The notes below the pieces were generated by a model, which worked only from the letters and a program-made list of their open reading frames with translations, made no database searches and was not told the origin of the DNA. A program made the position numbers and the translations under genes. A stretch of DNA of 64,000 nucleotides from RBG-16-66-20 sp052386675 (GTDB taxonomy: Bacteria; Pseudomonadota; Gammaproteobacteria; Burkholderiales; SG8-39). Below are positions 1 through 11,172 of this stretch, piece after piece (the first letter of the stretch is position 1; each line of letters opens with the position of its first letter). The stretch covers positions 1-64,000 of the forward strand of contig JBQTJX010000043.1 of NCBI GenBank assembly GCA_052386675.1, read 5' to 3'.

Positions 1-1292
1 CGATCGCGATCCTCGTCACGCTGGCGATTTCCTCGAGGGGAAATCTGGCGGGTATCGCCCTCGCCATGCTCGCCGGAGGCGCGTTCGGCGCCTTCGTCGC
101 GCGGCGCGTCGAGATGACGCAAATGCCCGAGTTGGTGGCGGCGATGCATTCGCTGGTCGGCATGGCGGCGGTGCTGATCGCGATCGCCGCGGTCAACAAC
201 CCGGCTTCGTTCGGCGTAGTGGGAACACCCGGGGATCCCCTGCCGACGGGCAACAAGTTCGAGCTCTTCGTCGGCACTTTCGTCGGTGCCATCACCTTCT
301 CCGGGTCGGTGATCGCCTTCGGCAAGCTGGCGGGCCTCGGCAAGCGCTTCCGGATGTTCTCCTCGGCGCCGATTGTCTTCCCGGGACAGCACTGGCTCAA
401 CCTCATCCTCGCTTTGGTGATGATCGGGTTTGGCGCCGCCTTTTTCCTCGCCGAGGACAAGGCGTGGACGGCGTTCGCGATCATGACCGCGATCGCCTTC
501 GCCCTCGGCGTGCTGATCATCATCCCGATCGGCGGCGCCGACATGCCGGTGGTGATCTCGATGCTGAACAGCTACTCGGGCTGGGCCGCGGCGGGCATCG
601 GCTTTTCGCTCAACAACGCGATGCTGATCATCGCCGGCTCGCTGGTCGGCTCCTCCGGCGCGATCCTCTCCTACATCATGTGCAAGGCGATGAACCGCTC
701 GTTCATCTCCGTGATCCTGGGCGGGTTTGGCGCCGAGGAGGGGGCGGCGGCGGGCAGCGCCGAGCAGAAAGCGGTGAAGAGCGGCTCGGCCGAGGACGCG
801 GGCTTCATGATGCAGAACGCGGAGTCGGTGGTGATCGTCCCGGGCTACGGCCTGGCGGTGGCGCGCGCGCAGCATGCGGTGAAGGAAATGGCGCAGCTGC
901 TCGCGGACAAGGGCGTCAGCGTGCGCTTCGCGATCCACCCGGTCGCAGGCCGCATGCCCGGCCACATGAAAGTGCTGTTGGCCGAGGCCGAGGAGCCCTA
1001 CGACCCGGTGTTCGAGATGGAGGACATCAACGGCGAGATGGGCACCACCGACGTGGTGCTGGTGCTGGGCGCCAACGATGTCGTCAATCCGCTCGCCTAC
1101 GAGAAGGGCAGCCCGATCTTCGGCATGCCGATCATCGACGTGCACAAGGCGCGGACCATTCTCGTCAACAAGCGCAGCATGGCGGCGGGCTACGCCGGCC
1201 TCGACAATCCGCTGTTCTACATGGACCGCACCATGATGGTGTTCGGCGACGCCAAGAAGGTGGTCGAGGACATCGTCAAGTCCCTGCACTAG
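1..1292 (+). CDS. pntB: NAD(P) transhydrogenase subunit beta, 5'-truncated by the window edge
   Basis: Membrane beta subunit of the proton-translocating transhydrogenase, which uses the proton gradient to reduce NADP+ with NADH. The frame is open from the first bases with no stop, so the N-terminus lies outside the window. The visible part has the hydrophobic helices followed by the NADP-binding domain III, with the GYGLAVARAQ loop and the later segment VVLVLGANDVVNP typical of PntB. About 430 codons are present against roughly 460 in complete proteins, so little is missing. pntA would be expected just upstream. A 64-base gap separates it from the MscS channel gene on the same strand. Confidence 0.95.
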   Translation, partial: IAILVTLAISSRGNLAGIALAMLAGGAFGAFVARRVEMTQMPELVAAMHSLVGMAAVLIAIAAVNNPASFGVVGTPGDPLPTGNKFELFVGTFVGAITFSGSVIAFGKLAGLGKRFRMFSSAPIVFPGQHWLNLILALVMIGFGAAFFLAEDKAWTAFAIMTAIAFALGVLIIIPIGGADMPVVISMLNSYSGWAAAGIGFSLNNAMLIIAGSLVGSSGAILSYIMCKAMNRSFISVILGGFGAEEGAAAGSAEQKAVKSGSAEDAGFMMQNAESVVIVPGYGLAVARAQHAVKEMAQLLADKGVSVRFAIHPVAGRMPGHMKVLLAEAEEPYDPVFEMEDINGEMGTTDVVLVLGANDVVNPLAYEKGSPIFGMPIIDVHKARTILVNKRSMAAGYAGLDNPLFYMDRTMMVFGDAKKVVEDIVKSLH

Positions 1293-1356
1293 CGGCGCGG
1301 GGAACTCCGGCGCCCGCGAGGCGTCCAACCCTTTCATTCGTGTCCGGGGGGGCTGC

Positions 1357-2271
1357 ATGCGCGAGTGGATCGACAGCCTTGTCCAGGCGTATTCCTCGGG
1401 ATGGAACCCGGCGCTGCGCTCCGCGATCAACGTCCTGATCGTGCTCACCGCGGCCTGGATCGCGATGGTCGTGTTGCGCCGCGCCATCCGCCAGTTCCGG
1501 ACCTACATGGAGCGGCGCAGCGATTCGGAAGCGACCAAGCGCGTCGGCACGCTGGCGCGGGCGTTCCGCTACATCGGCACGGTCGTGATCGCGATCGTCG
1601 CCGCGATGCTGGTGATGAACGAACTGGGCATCTCCATCGCCCCGGTCCTTGCCACCGCCGGCGTCGCCGGCATCGCCATCGGCTTCGGCGCCCAGAGCCT
1701 GGTGAAGGACTATTTCGCCGGCCTGTTCATCCTGATCGAGGACCAGATCCGGCAGGGCGACGTGGTGCAGATCGCGGGCATCGGCGGCCTGGTCGAGGAG
1801 GTCACCCTGCGCCACGTGCGGCTGCGCGACTTCGACGGCCACGTGCACTTCGTGCCCAATGGCGAGATCAAGATCGTCACCAACCGCACGCGCGACTTCG
1901 CGCAGGCGGTGATCGAGGTGGGTGTCGCGTACCGCGAGGACGTCGACGAAGCCCTCGCCGTGATGCGCGAGGTTGGCGCCGGGATGCGATCCGACCCGTC
2001 GTGGGCGACGCGGCTGGCCGCGGAACTGGAGATCATCGGCGTCGAGCGCTGGGCCGATTCCGCGGTGATCCTGCGCAGCCGCTTCAAGGTGGTGCCGCCG
2101 ATCGAGCAGTGGAACGTGCGCCGGGAATTCCTGCGCCGGCTGAAGAAGGCCTACGACGAGCGTGGCATCGAGATCCCGTTCCCGCACCTGACGCTCTACC
2201 CGGGGGTGGCGAAGGACGGCAGCGCGCCGGCACTGCAAGTGCGCGATCTGCAGGGTCCAGGGACCGGATGA
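1357..2271 (+). CDS. MscS-family mechanosensitive ion channel
   Basis: Small-conductance mechanosensitive channel-like protein of the inner membrane, expected to release solutes on osmotic downshock. The 304-residue product has two or three hydrophobic helices in the first 110 residues. The pore-lining helix is rich in Gly and Ala (GVAGIAIGFGAQSLVKDY, residues about 97-114). The beta domain follows, with the family segments DQIRQGDVV and VPNGEI. The length fits the short MscS class. The start follows a G-rich tract seven bases upstream. Its stop overlaps the ATG of the antiporter by four bases (ATGA), so the two are translationally coupled. Confidence 0.9.
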   Translation: MREWIDSLVQAYSSGWNPALRSAINVLIVLTAAWIAMVVLRRAIRQFRTYMERRSDSEATKRVGTLARAFRYIGTVVIAIVAAMLVMNELGISIAPVLATAGVAGIAIGFGAQSLVKDYFAGLFILIEDQIRQGDVVQIAGIGGLVEEVTLRHVRLRDFDGHVHFVPNGEIKIVTNRTRDFAQAVIEVGVAYREDVDEALAVMREVGAGMRSDPSWATRLAAELEIIGVERWADSAVILRSRFKVVPPIEQWNVRREFLRRLKKAYDERGIEIPFPHLTLYPGVAKDGSAPALQVRDLQGPGTG

Positions 2272-3491
2272 CCGTGCTTTCCCTGGACGAGTTCTTCTTC
2301 CTTCCCGACCTGCGCGGCATCGGCGCCTCCCTGCCGTGGACCGCGCTCATGCTGCTCGCGGCGGTGCTGGCCGGGGAGGCGGTCCAGCGCTGGCTGCGGC
2401 TGCCGCGGCTGCTAGGCTGGAGCGCGGTCGGCGCGTTGCTCGGGCCGCATGTGCTGGGGCTGCTCGACCGCGGTGCGCTGGACGCGATGCTGCCGCTTCT
2501 CGACCTGGCACTGGGCGTGGTGTTGTTCGAGCTGGGCCAGCGCGTGGATCCAGGCTGGCTGCGCCGGAACCCGTGGCTGCTGGGAACCAGCGTGCTTGAG
2601 TCCGGCTTCGCGTTCGCGGCGATGTGCGGCGTGCTGCTCGTCCTCGGCGCGCCGCCGCTGGTGGCCGCGGCGGCGGCCGCGATCGGCATCTCGACCGCGC
2701 CCGCGGTCACGCTGACGCTGGTGCGCGACCTGCGCGCCCAGGGGCAGGTCACCGAAAGGCTGCTGCTGCTGAGCGCGCTCAACACGGTGTACGCGGTCGT
2801 GGCCGTGGGCGTGCTGCTGTCCTGGCTCGCGCGCGAGCACGCGCACGACTGGCAGGCCGCGGTCCTGCACCCCCTTTACCTGATCTTCGGCTCGCTCGCC
2901 GCCGCTGCGGCGTTTGCCGCCGTGACGCTCGGACTGTTGCGCCTCCTTGGTCGGCGCCACGACGCGCAGTTCTTCTGCATTCTCGGACTGGTGGCCACCG
3001 CGGTCTGGGCGGCGGAAGCGCTCAAGCTGTCGATGGCGCTGGCCCTGCTCGGCTACGGCGTCGCGATCCGGATCCTGGACCGCGACCGCCTGTTCGTCGC
3101 GCTCAGTTTCGGCCGGGTCGGCGGCATCCTGCTGATCCTGCTGTTCGCGGTGACCGCGGCGCGCATCGACCTTGGCGTGCTGGCGACGGGCGCGGTCGCC
3201 GGCGGCGTGCTGGTCGCGGCGCGCGTGGCTGGCAAGGCGCTGGGGGTGTTCGCATTCGCGCCGGTGTCCGGGTTGCCCTTGCGCAAGGCCTCGCTGCTGG
3301 CGCTCGCGCTGACGCCCATGTCCGGCGTTGCGCTGGTATTGCTGCACGACACCACGCGGCTCTACCCGCAGCTCGGGCCGTCGCTCGCGGCGATCGTGAT
3401 CTCGGCCGTGGCGATCCTCGAGTTGCTCGGCCCGCTGCTGGCGCAGTTCGCGCTGTTCCGCGCGGGCGAGACCGCCGAGGAGCGGGCCTAG
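2268..3491 (+). CDS. Kef-type cation:proton antiporter membrane protein
   Basis: Monovalent cation:proton antiporter (CPA2 family), predicted to exchange K+ or Na+ for H+ across the inner membrane. The 407-residue product is almost entirely hydrophobic, about 11-12 helices. It has the early segment GWSAVGALLGPHVLG and the LDLALGVVLFELGQ helix characteristic of Kef/NapA-type proteins. It lacks the C-terminal TrkA-N domain of full-length KefB/KefC. The chosen ATG overlaps the stop of the upstream channel gene; the open frame extends further upstream but only as a shadow of that gene. Pairing with an MscS channel suggests a role in ion and osmotic homeostasis, by inference. Confidence 0.88.
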   Translation: MTVLSLDEFFFLPDLRGIGASLPWTALMLLAAVLAGEAVQRWLRLPRLLGWSAVGALLGPHVLGLLDRGALDAMLPLLDLALGVVLFELGQRVDPGWLRRNPWLLGTSVLESGFAFAAMCGVLLVLGAPPLVAAAAAAIGISTAPAVTLTLVRDLRAQGQVTERLLLLSALNTVYAVVAVGVLLSWLAREHAHDWQAAVLHPLYLIFGSLAAAAAFAAVTLGLLRLLGRRHDAQFFCILGLVATAVWAAEALKLSMALALLGYGVAIRILDRDRLFVALSFGRVGGILLILLFAVTAARIDLGVLATGAVAGGVLVAARVAGKALGVFAFAPVSGLPLRKASLLALALTPMSGVALVLLHDTTRLYPQLGPSLAAIVISAVAILELLGPLLAQFALFRAGETAEERA

Positions 3492-3493
3492 CC

Positions 3494-4612
3494 ATGGAGC
3501 GGCTGGAATTCTCCCGGTCCGCGCCCCTCACCATGGGCGTGGAGCTCGAGCTGCAGCTGGTCAACTCGCGCGACTGCGACCTGACGCGAGCGGCCTCGGA
3601 CCTGCTCACACAGACCGGCAAGCGCGCCCATCCCGGCGAGATCAAGCCCGAGATCACCGAGAGCATGATCGAGATCAGCACCGGCATCCACACGCGCCAT
3701 GCACCGCTGCTTGCCGAGCTGCAGCAGATCAGGGACGTGCTGCTGCAGACCGCCTCGCGGCTCAATGTCGGCGTCGCCGGGGGCGGCGCGCACCCGTTCC
3801 AGCACTGGAGCGAGCGGCGCATCATGGATGCACCGCGCATGCAGCAGGTGTCCCAACTCTACGGCTATCTCGCCAAGCAGTTCACCGTATTCGGCCAGCA
3901 CGTGCACCTGGGCTGCGCCGACGGCGACGATGCCATGTACCTGCTGCACGCCATGTCGCGCTACATGCCGCACCTGATCGCGCTCTCGGCCGCCTCACCC
4001 TACTACCAGGGCGTGGACACCGCCTTCGACTCCTCGCGGCTGAACGCGGTGTTCGCGTTCCCGCTTTCCGGTCGCGCGCCCTTCGTGCAGAGCTGGGACG
4101 AGTTCAACACCTTCTTCGGGAAAATGCGTGGCGCCGGCATCATCGAGAGCATGAAGGACTTCTACTGGGACATCCGGCCCAAGCCGGAGTTCGGCACCAT
4201 CGAGATCCGGGTCTGCGACACGCCGCTCACGGTCGAGCGCGCCGCGGCGCTCGCCGCCTACGCCCAGACACTGGCGCGCTGGCTGCTGGTCGAGCGGCCG
4301 CACAGGATCTCCGAGGATGCCTACCTCGCTTACACCTACAACCGCTTCCAGGCCTGCCGCTTCGGGCTGGATGGCGAGTTCATCGATGCCGAGGCGGGCG
4401 CGCGGCGCAGCCTCGCGGAGGAAGTGAACGCGACGCTGGGCATCCTGGCCGACCACGCGCGCGAACTGGAATCCGAGGCCGCGCTGCGCGACATCGCCGC
4501 CATCGTGCAAGGCGGCAACGACGCGCGCTGGATGCGCGAGCAGTACGCGGGAAGCGGCTCGCTTCCCGATCTGGTGTGGCGACAGGTCGAGCGCCTGCGC
4601 GCAGGGAAGTGA
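3494..4612 (+). CDS. YbdK-type carboxylate-amine ligase (glutamate-cysteine ligase 2 family)
   Basis: ATP-dependent carboxylate-amine ligase of the GCS2/YbdK family. E. coli YbdK has weak glutamate-cysteine ligase activity, but the real substrate of this family is often unknown. The 372-residue product shows the family landmarks: MGVELELQLVN near the N-terminus, EITESMIE near residue 56, FGQHVHLGC near residue 135, and the segment TIEIRVCDTPLT near residue 235. The ATG lies two bases after the antiporter stop. Its stop overlaps a GTG start of the next gene. The downstream class I amidotransferase-like hydrolase commonly accompanies this ligase, pointing to gamma-glutamyl chemistry as a pair. 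Confidence 0.88.
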   Translation: MERLEFSRSAPLTMGVELELQLVNSRDCDLTRAASDLLTQTGKRAHPGEIKPEITESMIEISTGIHTRHAPLLAELQQIRDVLLQTASRLNVGVAGGGAHPFQHWSERRIMDAPRMQQVSQLYGYLAKQFTVFGQHVHLGCADGDDAMYLLHAMSRYMPHLIALSAASPYYQGVDTAFDSSRLNAVFAFPLSGRAPFVQSWDEFNTFFGKMRGAGIIESMKDFYWDIRPKPEFGTIEIRVCDTPLTVERAAALAAYAQTLARWLLVERPHRISEDAYLAYTYNRFQACRFGLDGEFIDAEAGARRSLAEEVNATLGILADHARELESEAALRDIAAIVQGGNDARWMREQYAGSGSLPDLVWRQVERLRAGK

Positions 4613-5397
4613 GCGCGGGCCGGCTCCGCATCGGGCTGTCGGCGCGGATCCTGCACCAGCCGCCGGCCGAACTCGGGTTCCGCGGCAAGACGCTGCAGTA
4701 CCTGGAACAGTCGGTGGCGCACTGGCTGCTGGCGCACGAGGCGCTCGCCTACATGATTCCCGCGATCACGGGCGGCGCGGGTGTGTCGCGGTCGAGCGTG
4801 CTCCTCGGGGACTATGTGCGGTCCCTGGACGGGCTGGTGCTGCAGGGCGGCGCCGACTTGAGCCCGGAGAGCTATGGCGAGACGCCCCTCCGACCGGAAT
4901 GGTCCGGCGATCGCGTGCGCGACCGCTACGAAATCGAGCTGTTCTGGGAGTGCGTCATCCAGGGCAAGCCCGTACTGGGCATTTGCCGCGGCCTGCAGCT
5001 CATCAACGTGGCGTTGGGCGGCACCCTGCACCAGGACATCGCGACCGAAGTCGGTTCCGCGGTGCGTCACGTCGATGCCGACGCTTACGACCGGAACGCG
5101 CACGAGATCGAGATCGTGCCCGGGTCGGTGCTGGCGCGCCTCTACGGCCTTACCCGTCGCGCGACGGTCAACTCGATCCATCACCAGGCGATCAAGGTGC
5201 TGGGCCGTGGCCTGGCGGTCGAGGCGCGCTCGCCCGCCGACGGCGTGGTCGAGGCCATCCGCTGGCGGGGCGCGAGCTACGTCGCGGGCCTGCAATGGCA
5301 TCCGGAGTTCCATCACGGCGGCAGCCCGGGGCTGCTCGATGCCGCGCCGGTGATGGAGGAGTTCCTGGCGCAGGCGGAGAAGTCGCGCGGCGCCTGA
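4609..5397 (+). CDS. Gamma-glutamyl-gamma-aminobutyrate hydrolase family protein (class I amidotransferase fold)
   Basis: Predicted hydrolase of gamma-glutamyl amides (PuuD-like, peptidase C26). The 262-residue product has the nucleophile segment GICRGLQLINVALGG, with Cys near residue 126, and the catalytic His in GLQWHPEF near residue 230. I chose the GTG at 4609, which overlaps the ligase stop as GTGA. An ATG at 4576 in the same frame would lie inside the ligase gene. Together with the YbdK-type ligase this could form a make-and-break cycle for a gamma-glutamyl compound, by inference. It converges with the ROK kinase gene, with one base between the stops. Confidence 0.88.
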   Translation: MSAGRLRIGLSARILHQPPAELGFRGKTLQYLEQSVAHWLLAHEALAYMIPAITGGAGVSRSSVLLGDYVRSLDGLVLQGGADLSPESYGETPLRPEWSGDRVRDRYEIELFWECVIQGKPVLGICRGLQLINVALGGTLHQDIATEVGSAVRHVDADAYDRNAHEIEIVPGSVLARLYGLTRRATVNSIHHQAIKVLGRGLAVEARSPADGVVEAIRWRGASYVAGLQWHPEFHHGGSPGLLDAAPVMEEFLAQAEKSRGA

Positions 5398-5398
5398 A

Positions 5399-6295
5399 CT
5401 ATGCCGGCCAGAGCAACGCCGCGCCGCGCACGCCGCTCGCATCGCCATGAACGGCACGCGCCAGTCGGGTGCGCGGGGTGGACCCATAAACGTGTGGAGC
5501 CCACAGCTGCGGCACCGACCGGTAAAGGCGTTCGAGGCCCGACACACCGCCTCCAAGCACGATGACCTCCGGGTCGAGAAGATTGATCACATGGGCGAGG
5601 GCGCGGGCCAAGCGGTCCTCGAAGCGCCGCAGCGTTGCTTCGCACGCCGCATTCCCGGCCGCGGCACCGGTGGCAACGGCGCGTGCATCCAACGCCGTGC
5701 CGGTGCTGCGCAGGTGGTCTGCCGCGAGCGCGGTGCCGGACACGAACTGCTCGATGCAACCCAGGCGTCCGCAGGAGCAGCGCGGGCCCGGAAATTCCTC
5801 GGGCGTCATCCAGGGCAGCGGGTTGTGGCCCCACTCCCCGGCCGAGGCATTGGCGCCGGACAGCACGCGCCCTTCGTACACGATGCCGGCGCCGGCTCCG
5901 GTGCCGAGCACGACGCCGAAGACGAGACGGGCGCCGCGACCGGCGCCGTCGCCCGCCTCGGAGAGCGCCAGGCAGTTGGCGTCGTTCTCGATGCGCACTT
6001 CACGCGCGAGCTGCCGTGCCAGGTCCTGCCGTAGCGGCTGCTCGTTGTAGGGCGTGGCGAACGCGTTGTACACATGGCCTTCGGGGGAGACCAGGCCCGG
6101 GACGCCCACGCCCAGTCGCGCCGGGGCGCCGAGTTCGCGCTCCGCCTGGAGCACTGTGCCGACGAGCTGCGCCAGCGCCTGTTCGTAGGTGCCGTGAGGC
6201 GTGGGCGCGCGGCGACGGAGCAGTTCTCGCCCGTCGGAATCGAGCGCCACCAGCTCCGTCTTGGTGCCGCCGATGTCCAGGCCGATGCGCAGCAC
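5399..6295 (-). CDS. ROK-family sugar kinase
   Basis: Cytoplasmic ATP-dependent sugar kinase of the ROK family (fructokinase, glucokinase or N-acetylhexosamine kinase type). The 298-residue product begins with the phosphate loop GLDIGGTKTELVAL. It carries the ROK signature region LGTGAGAGIV, the sugar-binding GEWGHNPLP, and the zinc-binding motif CSCGRLGCIEQFVSG. These are what a functional member needs. It is last in the reverse otsA-otsB-GH15 operon, seven bases after the GH15 stop, which suggests it phosphorylates glucose released by the hydrolase or trehalase activity. The exact hexose cannot be told from sequence. Confidence 0.9.
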   Translation of the reverse strand: MLRIGLDIGGTKTELVALDSDGRELLRRRAPTPHGTYEQALAQLVGTVLQAERELGAPARLGVGVPGLVSPEGHVYNAFATPYNEQPLRQDLARQLAREVRIENDANCLALSEAGDGAGRGARLVFGVVLGTGAGAGIVYEGRVLSGANASAGEWGHNPLPWMTPEEFPGPRCSCGRLGCIEQFVSGTALAADHLRSTGTALDARAVATGAAAGNAACEATLRRFEDRLARALAHVINLLDPEVIVLGGGVSGLERLYRSVPQLWAPHVYGSTPRTRLARAVHGDASGVRGAALLWPA

Positions 6296-6302
6296 CGGCG
6301 CC

Positions 6303-8087
6303 TCAGAACGCCTGGTCCCAGGGGATGCTGAGGCGCGTCGCGCTGTTGATCATGCCGACCATGCTGTAGGTCTGGGGGTAGTTGCCCCACAGCTCGCCGC
6401 TCGCCGGGTCGATGTGCTCCGAGAGCAGGCCGAGTCGGTTGCGCCGCGCCAGCGTGGACTCGAACAGCGCGCGCGCCTCGTCGCGCCTGCCCAGCAGCGC
6501 GAGCGCGTCGATGTACCAGAAGGTGCAGACGAGGAAGGCGTTGGCCGGGGCGCCGAAGTCGTCGGGCTCGGTGTAGCGGTAGACGAAGTCGCCGCGCTTG
6601 AGCTCGCGCCCGACCGCATCGACGGTGGCGGCGAAGCGGGGGTCGCCGGCACGCACGAAGCCCAGTTCCGCCAGCAGCAGCAGGCTCGCGTCCAGCGTCT
6701 GGCCGTCGAAGGCGGCGCAGAAACTGCCGCGCTCCGGGTTCCAGGCGCGCCGGCAGACCACGGCGTGGATCCGGTCGGCATGGGCGCGCCAGTACCGGGC
6801 GCGCTCGTCCATTCCGAGGCGCGCGGCGATCTTCGTCAGCCGGTCGCAGGCGACCCAGCACATGACGGCCGAGAACGTATGCACGCGCGCGGTGCCGCGC
6901 AGTTCCCAGAGCCCGGCGTCCGGTTGGTCGTAGGCCGAGACCGCGCGCTCGCCCAGGGGCTCCAGCTGGCGGAAGAGGGCGCCGTTCGCGATGCCCGACA
7001 GGCGCCGGTCGAAAAAGGCGTGGGTGGCGGCGAGGATGGTGGAGCCGTAGACGTCGTTCTGCACCTGGCGCCAGGCCTGGTTGCCGACCCGCACCGGTCC
7101 CATGCCGCGGTAGCCCGGCAGCGTCGCCACCTCGCGCTCGTCCATCTCCGGACGGCCGCTGACGCGGTAGACCGGCTGCAGGGCGCCGTCGCCGCGCGCG
7201 GCGACATTGATGATGTAGCCCATGTAGCGTTCCATGGTGCGCGTCGCGTTCAGGCGGTTCAGCGCGTTGACCACGAAGTAGGCGTCGCGCAGCCAGCAGT
7301 AGCGGTAATCCCAGTTGCGGGCGCTGCCCGAGGCCTCGGGGATCGAGGTCGTCGGCGCGGCCACGATGGCGCCGGTGTCGTCGAAGGCCGCGAGTTTGAT
7401 CGTGATTGCGGCGCGGATGATCTCCTCCTGCCACTCGAACGGGATCGACAGGTCGCGCACCCAGTCCTGCCAGTAGTCCACCGTCTGCTCCAGGAAGCGC
7501 CGCGCGACATCCTGCACCGCGCCCTGCAGCGTTTCGTCCGGGCCGAGGACAAGCGAGATGGGTTCGCGCAGCAGGAACGGCGTCTCTTCGAGAATCGCGG
7601 TGATCGAGCAGTCCGTCGTGAGCCTGAAGGCATAGTCGCTGCCCGCATAGCGGATGTGGTTGCTGCCCCAGGTGCTGCGCCGGGGCGCGCGGCCGTAGTC
7701 CTCGGCGGGGCGCGCCAGCAACCGCAGGCGGGGGCTGCCCGACAGCGGCCGCACGCTGCGCACCAGCTGGCTGGGGCAGAACAGCCGGCCGAACTGGCGG
7801 AAGCGCGGCGCGAAGTCCGTCATCTCCACCGCACCGCCCTTGCCGTCGAAAAGCCGCGTCACCAGCACCGGCGTGTGCGGCAGGTAGGCCTGTTCGGATC
7901 TCACCTTCCCGACCAGGTCCACGGCAAGGAAGCCGAAGTCGTCCTCCGTCCTGCGCTCGCGCAGCAGCGAGCAGAACACCGCGTCGCTGTCCACGCGCGG
8001 CAGGCAGGCCCAGCACAATTCGCCGCCGGCATCGACCAGCGCGCTGACGCTCGAATTGCCGATGACGCCGAGGTCGAGGCTGCTCAT
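6303..8087 (-). CDS. Glycoside hydrolase family 15 protein (glucoamylase or trehalase type)
   Basis: GH15 enzyme that releases glucose from alpha-linked glucans, or trehalose in some bacterial members. The 594-residue product starts directly with the N-terminal beta-sandwich (LGVIGNSSVSALVDAGGELC) and shows no signal peptide, so it is likely cytoplasmic. The (alpha/alpha)6 barrel landmarks are NWDYRYCWLRDA near residue 260, LWELRG near residue 395, and the C-terminal CTFWYIDALALLGR. Its start overlaps the otsB stop by four bases. Co-transcription with trehalose-synthesis genes favours trehalose or storage-glucan turnover. Which of the two activities applies is undecided. Confidence 0.9.
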   Translation of the reverse strand: MSSLDLGVIGNSSVSALVDAGGELCWACLPRVDSDAVFCSLLRERRTEDDFGFLAVDLVGKVRSEQAYLPHTPVLVTRLFDGKGGAVEMTDFAPRFRQFGRLFCPSQLVRSVRPLSGSPRLRLLARPAEDYGRAPRRSTWGSNHIRYAGSDYAFRLTTDCSITAILEETPFLLREPISLVLGPDETLQGAVQDVARRFLEQTVDYWQDWVRDLSIPFEWQEEIIRAAITIKLAAFDDTGAIVAAPTTSIPEASGSARNWDYRYCWLRDAYFVVNALNRLNATRTMERYMGYIINVAARGDGALQPVYRVSGRPEMDEREVATLPGYRGMGPVRVGNQAWRQVQNDVYGSTILAATHAFFDRRLSGIANGALFRQLEPLGERAVSAYDQPDAGLWELRGTARVHTFSAVMCWVACDRLTKIAARLGMDERARYWRAHADRIHAVVCRRAWNPERGSFCAAFDGQTLDASLLLLAELGFVRAGDPRFAATVDAVGRELKRGDFVYRYTEPDDFGAPANAFLVCTFWYIDALALLGRRDEARALFESTLARRNRLGLLSEHIDPASGELWGNYPQTYSMVGMINSATRLSIPWDQAF

Positions 8088-8832
8088 CGCGAGGCCGCCT
8101 GGTGCGTGGCGCAGTCCGCCAGCCAGCTGCGCACCGCGGGGGCATCGAAAAGGTGCCAGCGCGCCTGCGTGATGCCGGGCCCGACCTTGATGGAATGGCC
8201 GCCAAGGCGATTGACAACCTCGAAGCCGGGCTCGTCGGTGAGGTCATCGCCGATGAACACCGGGACGCGGCCGGCGAAAGGCGGCTCGGCGGCGAACTCG
8301 GCGATGGCGCTGCCCTTGTTCTTGCCGCTGGGCTTGATCTCGACCACGAACTTTCCGGTCTGCAGTTCGAAGGCGTCGCCCAGCTCCGCCGCGATCGCCC
8401 GCATCTCGCGTTCCGCCAGCGCACGCAAGGCGGGCGCCAGCCGGTAGTGCAGCGCCAGCGTCATGCCCTTGTTCTCGAACACCAGTCCGGTGCGCGCCGC
8501 CGTGAGCCGGACGATATCGGCCGCCGCCCGCGCCAGCCCCTCCAGCGGCGGCTCGTGCCGGCGCAGCGTGCCGTCGGCGGCGCGGCGCTCGGTGCCGTGC
8601 TGCCCCGCGGCTGGCAGGGCGAGCGGGGCGAACAACTCGTCGATGTCGTCCACGGAGCGCCCGCTGATCAGCGCCACGGCTCCCCCTGTGGCCCGGCGCA
8701 GGCGCGACAGCAGGTCGAGGAGGTCCGCGCCGACCTGGACCTGCTGCGGACGCGGGGCGAAGTCGAGCAGGGTGCCGTCGATGTCGAGGAAGAACGCCCA
8801 GTCACGGGCGAACGGGGGCATGCGGCGCGCGG

Positions 8833-8836
<4 letters not shown>
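8084..8836 (-). CDS. otsB: Trehalose-6-phosphate phosphatase
   Basis: HAD-superfamily phosphatase that converts trehalose 6-phosphate to trehalose. The 250-residue product has the HAD motif I DIDGTLLDF near residue 17, the motif II region ALISGRSVDDIDELF, the OtsB segments AAGQHGTERR and KFVVEIKP, and the motif IV acidic cluster FIGDDLTDEPGFE. The ATG at 8836 overlaps the otsA stop (ATGA), and its own stop overlaps the GH15 start in the same way. The open frame continues far upstream through otsA but only as a shadow. It is a cytoplasmic partner of the membrane-anchored synthase encoded just upstream. Confidence 0.95.
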
Positions 8837-11076
<2,240 letters not shown>

Positions 11077-11146
11077 GGTCCGCCGATTCTAGGGCCATTC
11101 GCAGGCTGGAACCCTGCGTCTCCCACCGCGGTCAAAGGCTGCCGCA

Positions 11147-11152
11147 TATAAT
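11147..11152 (+). promoter_or_regulatory. Candidate -10 box for the permease gene
   Basis: A perfect TATAAT lies in the 96-base gap between the divergent otsA and permease starts. It would place the transcript start near 11159, giving a leader of about 14 bases that holds the G-rich ribosome site before the ATG at 11173. I see no convincing -35 hexamer at the usual distance. Confidence 0.5.
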
Positions 11153-11172
11153 CGCCCCTTTCCGGGGGGGAG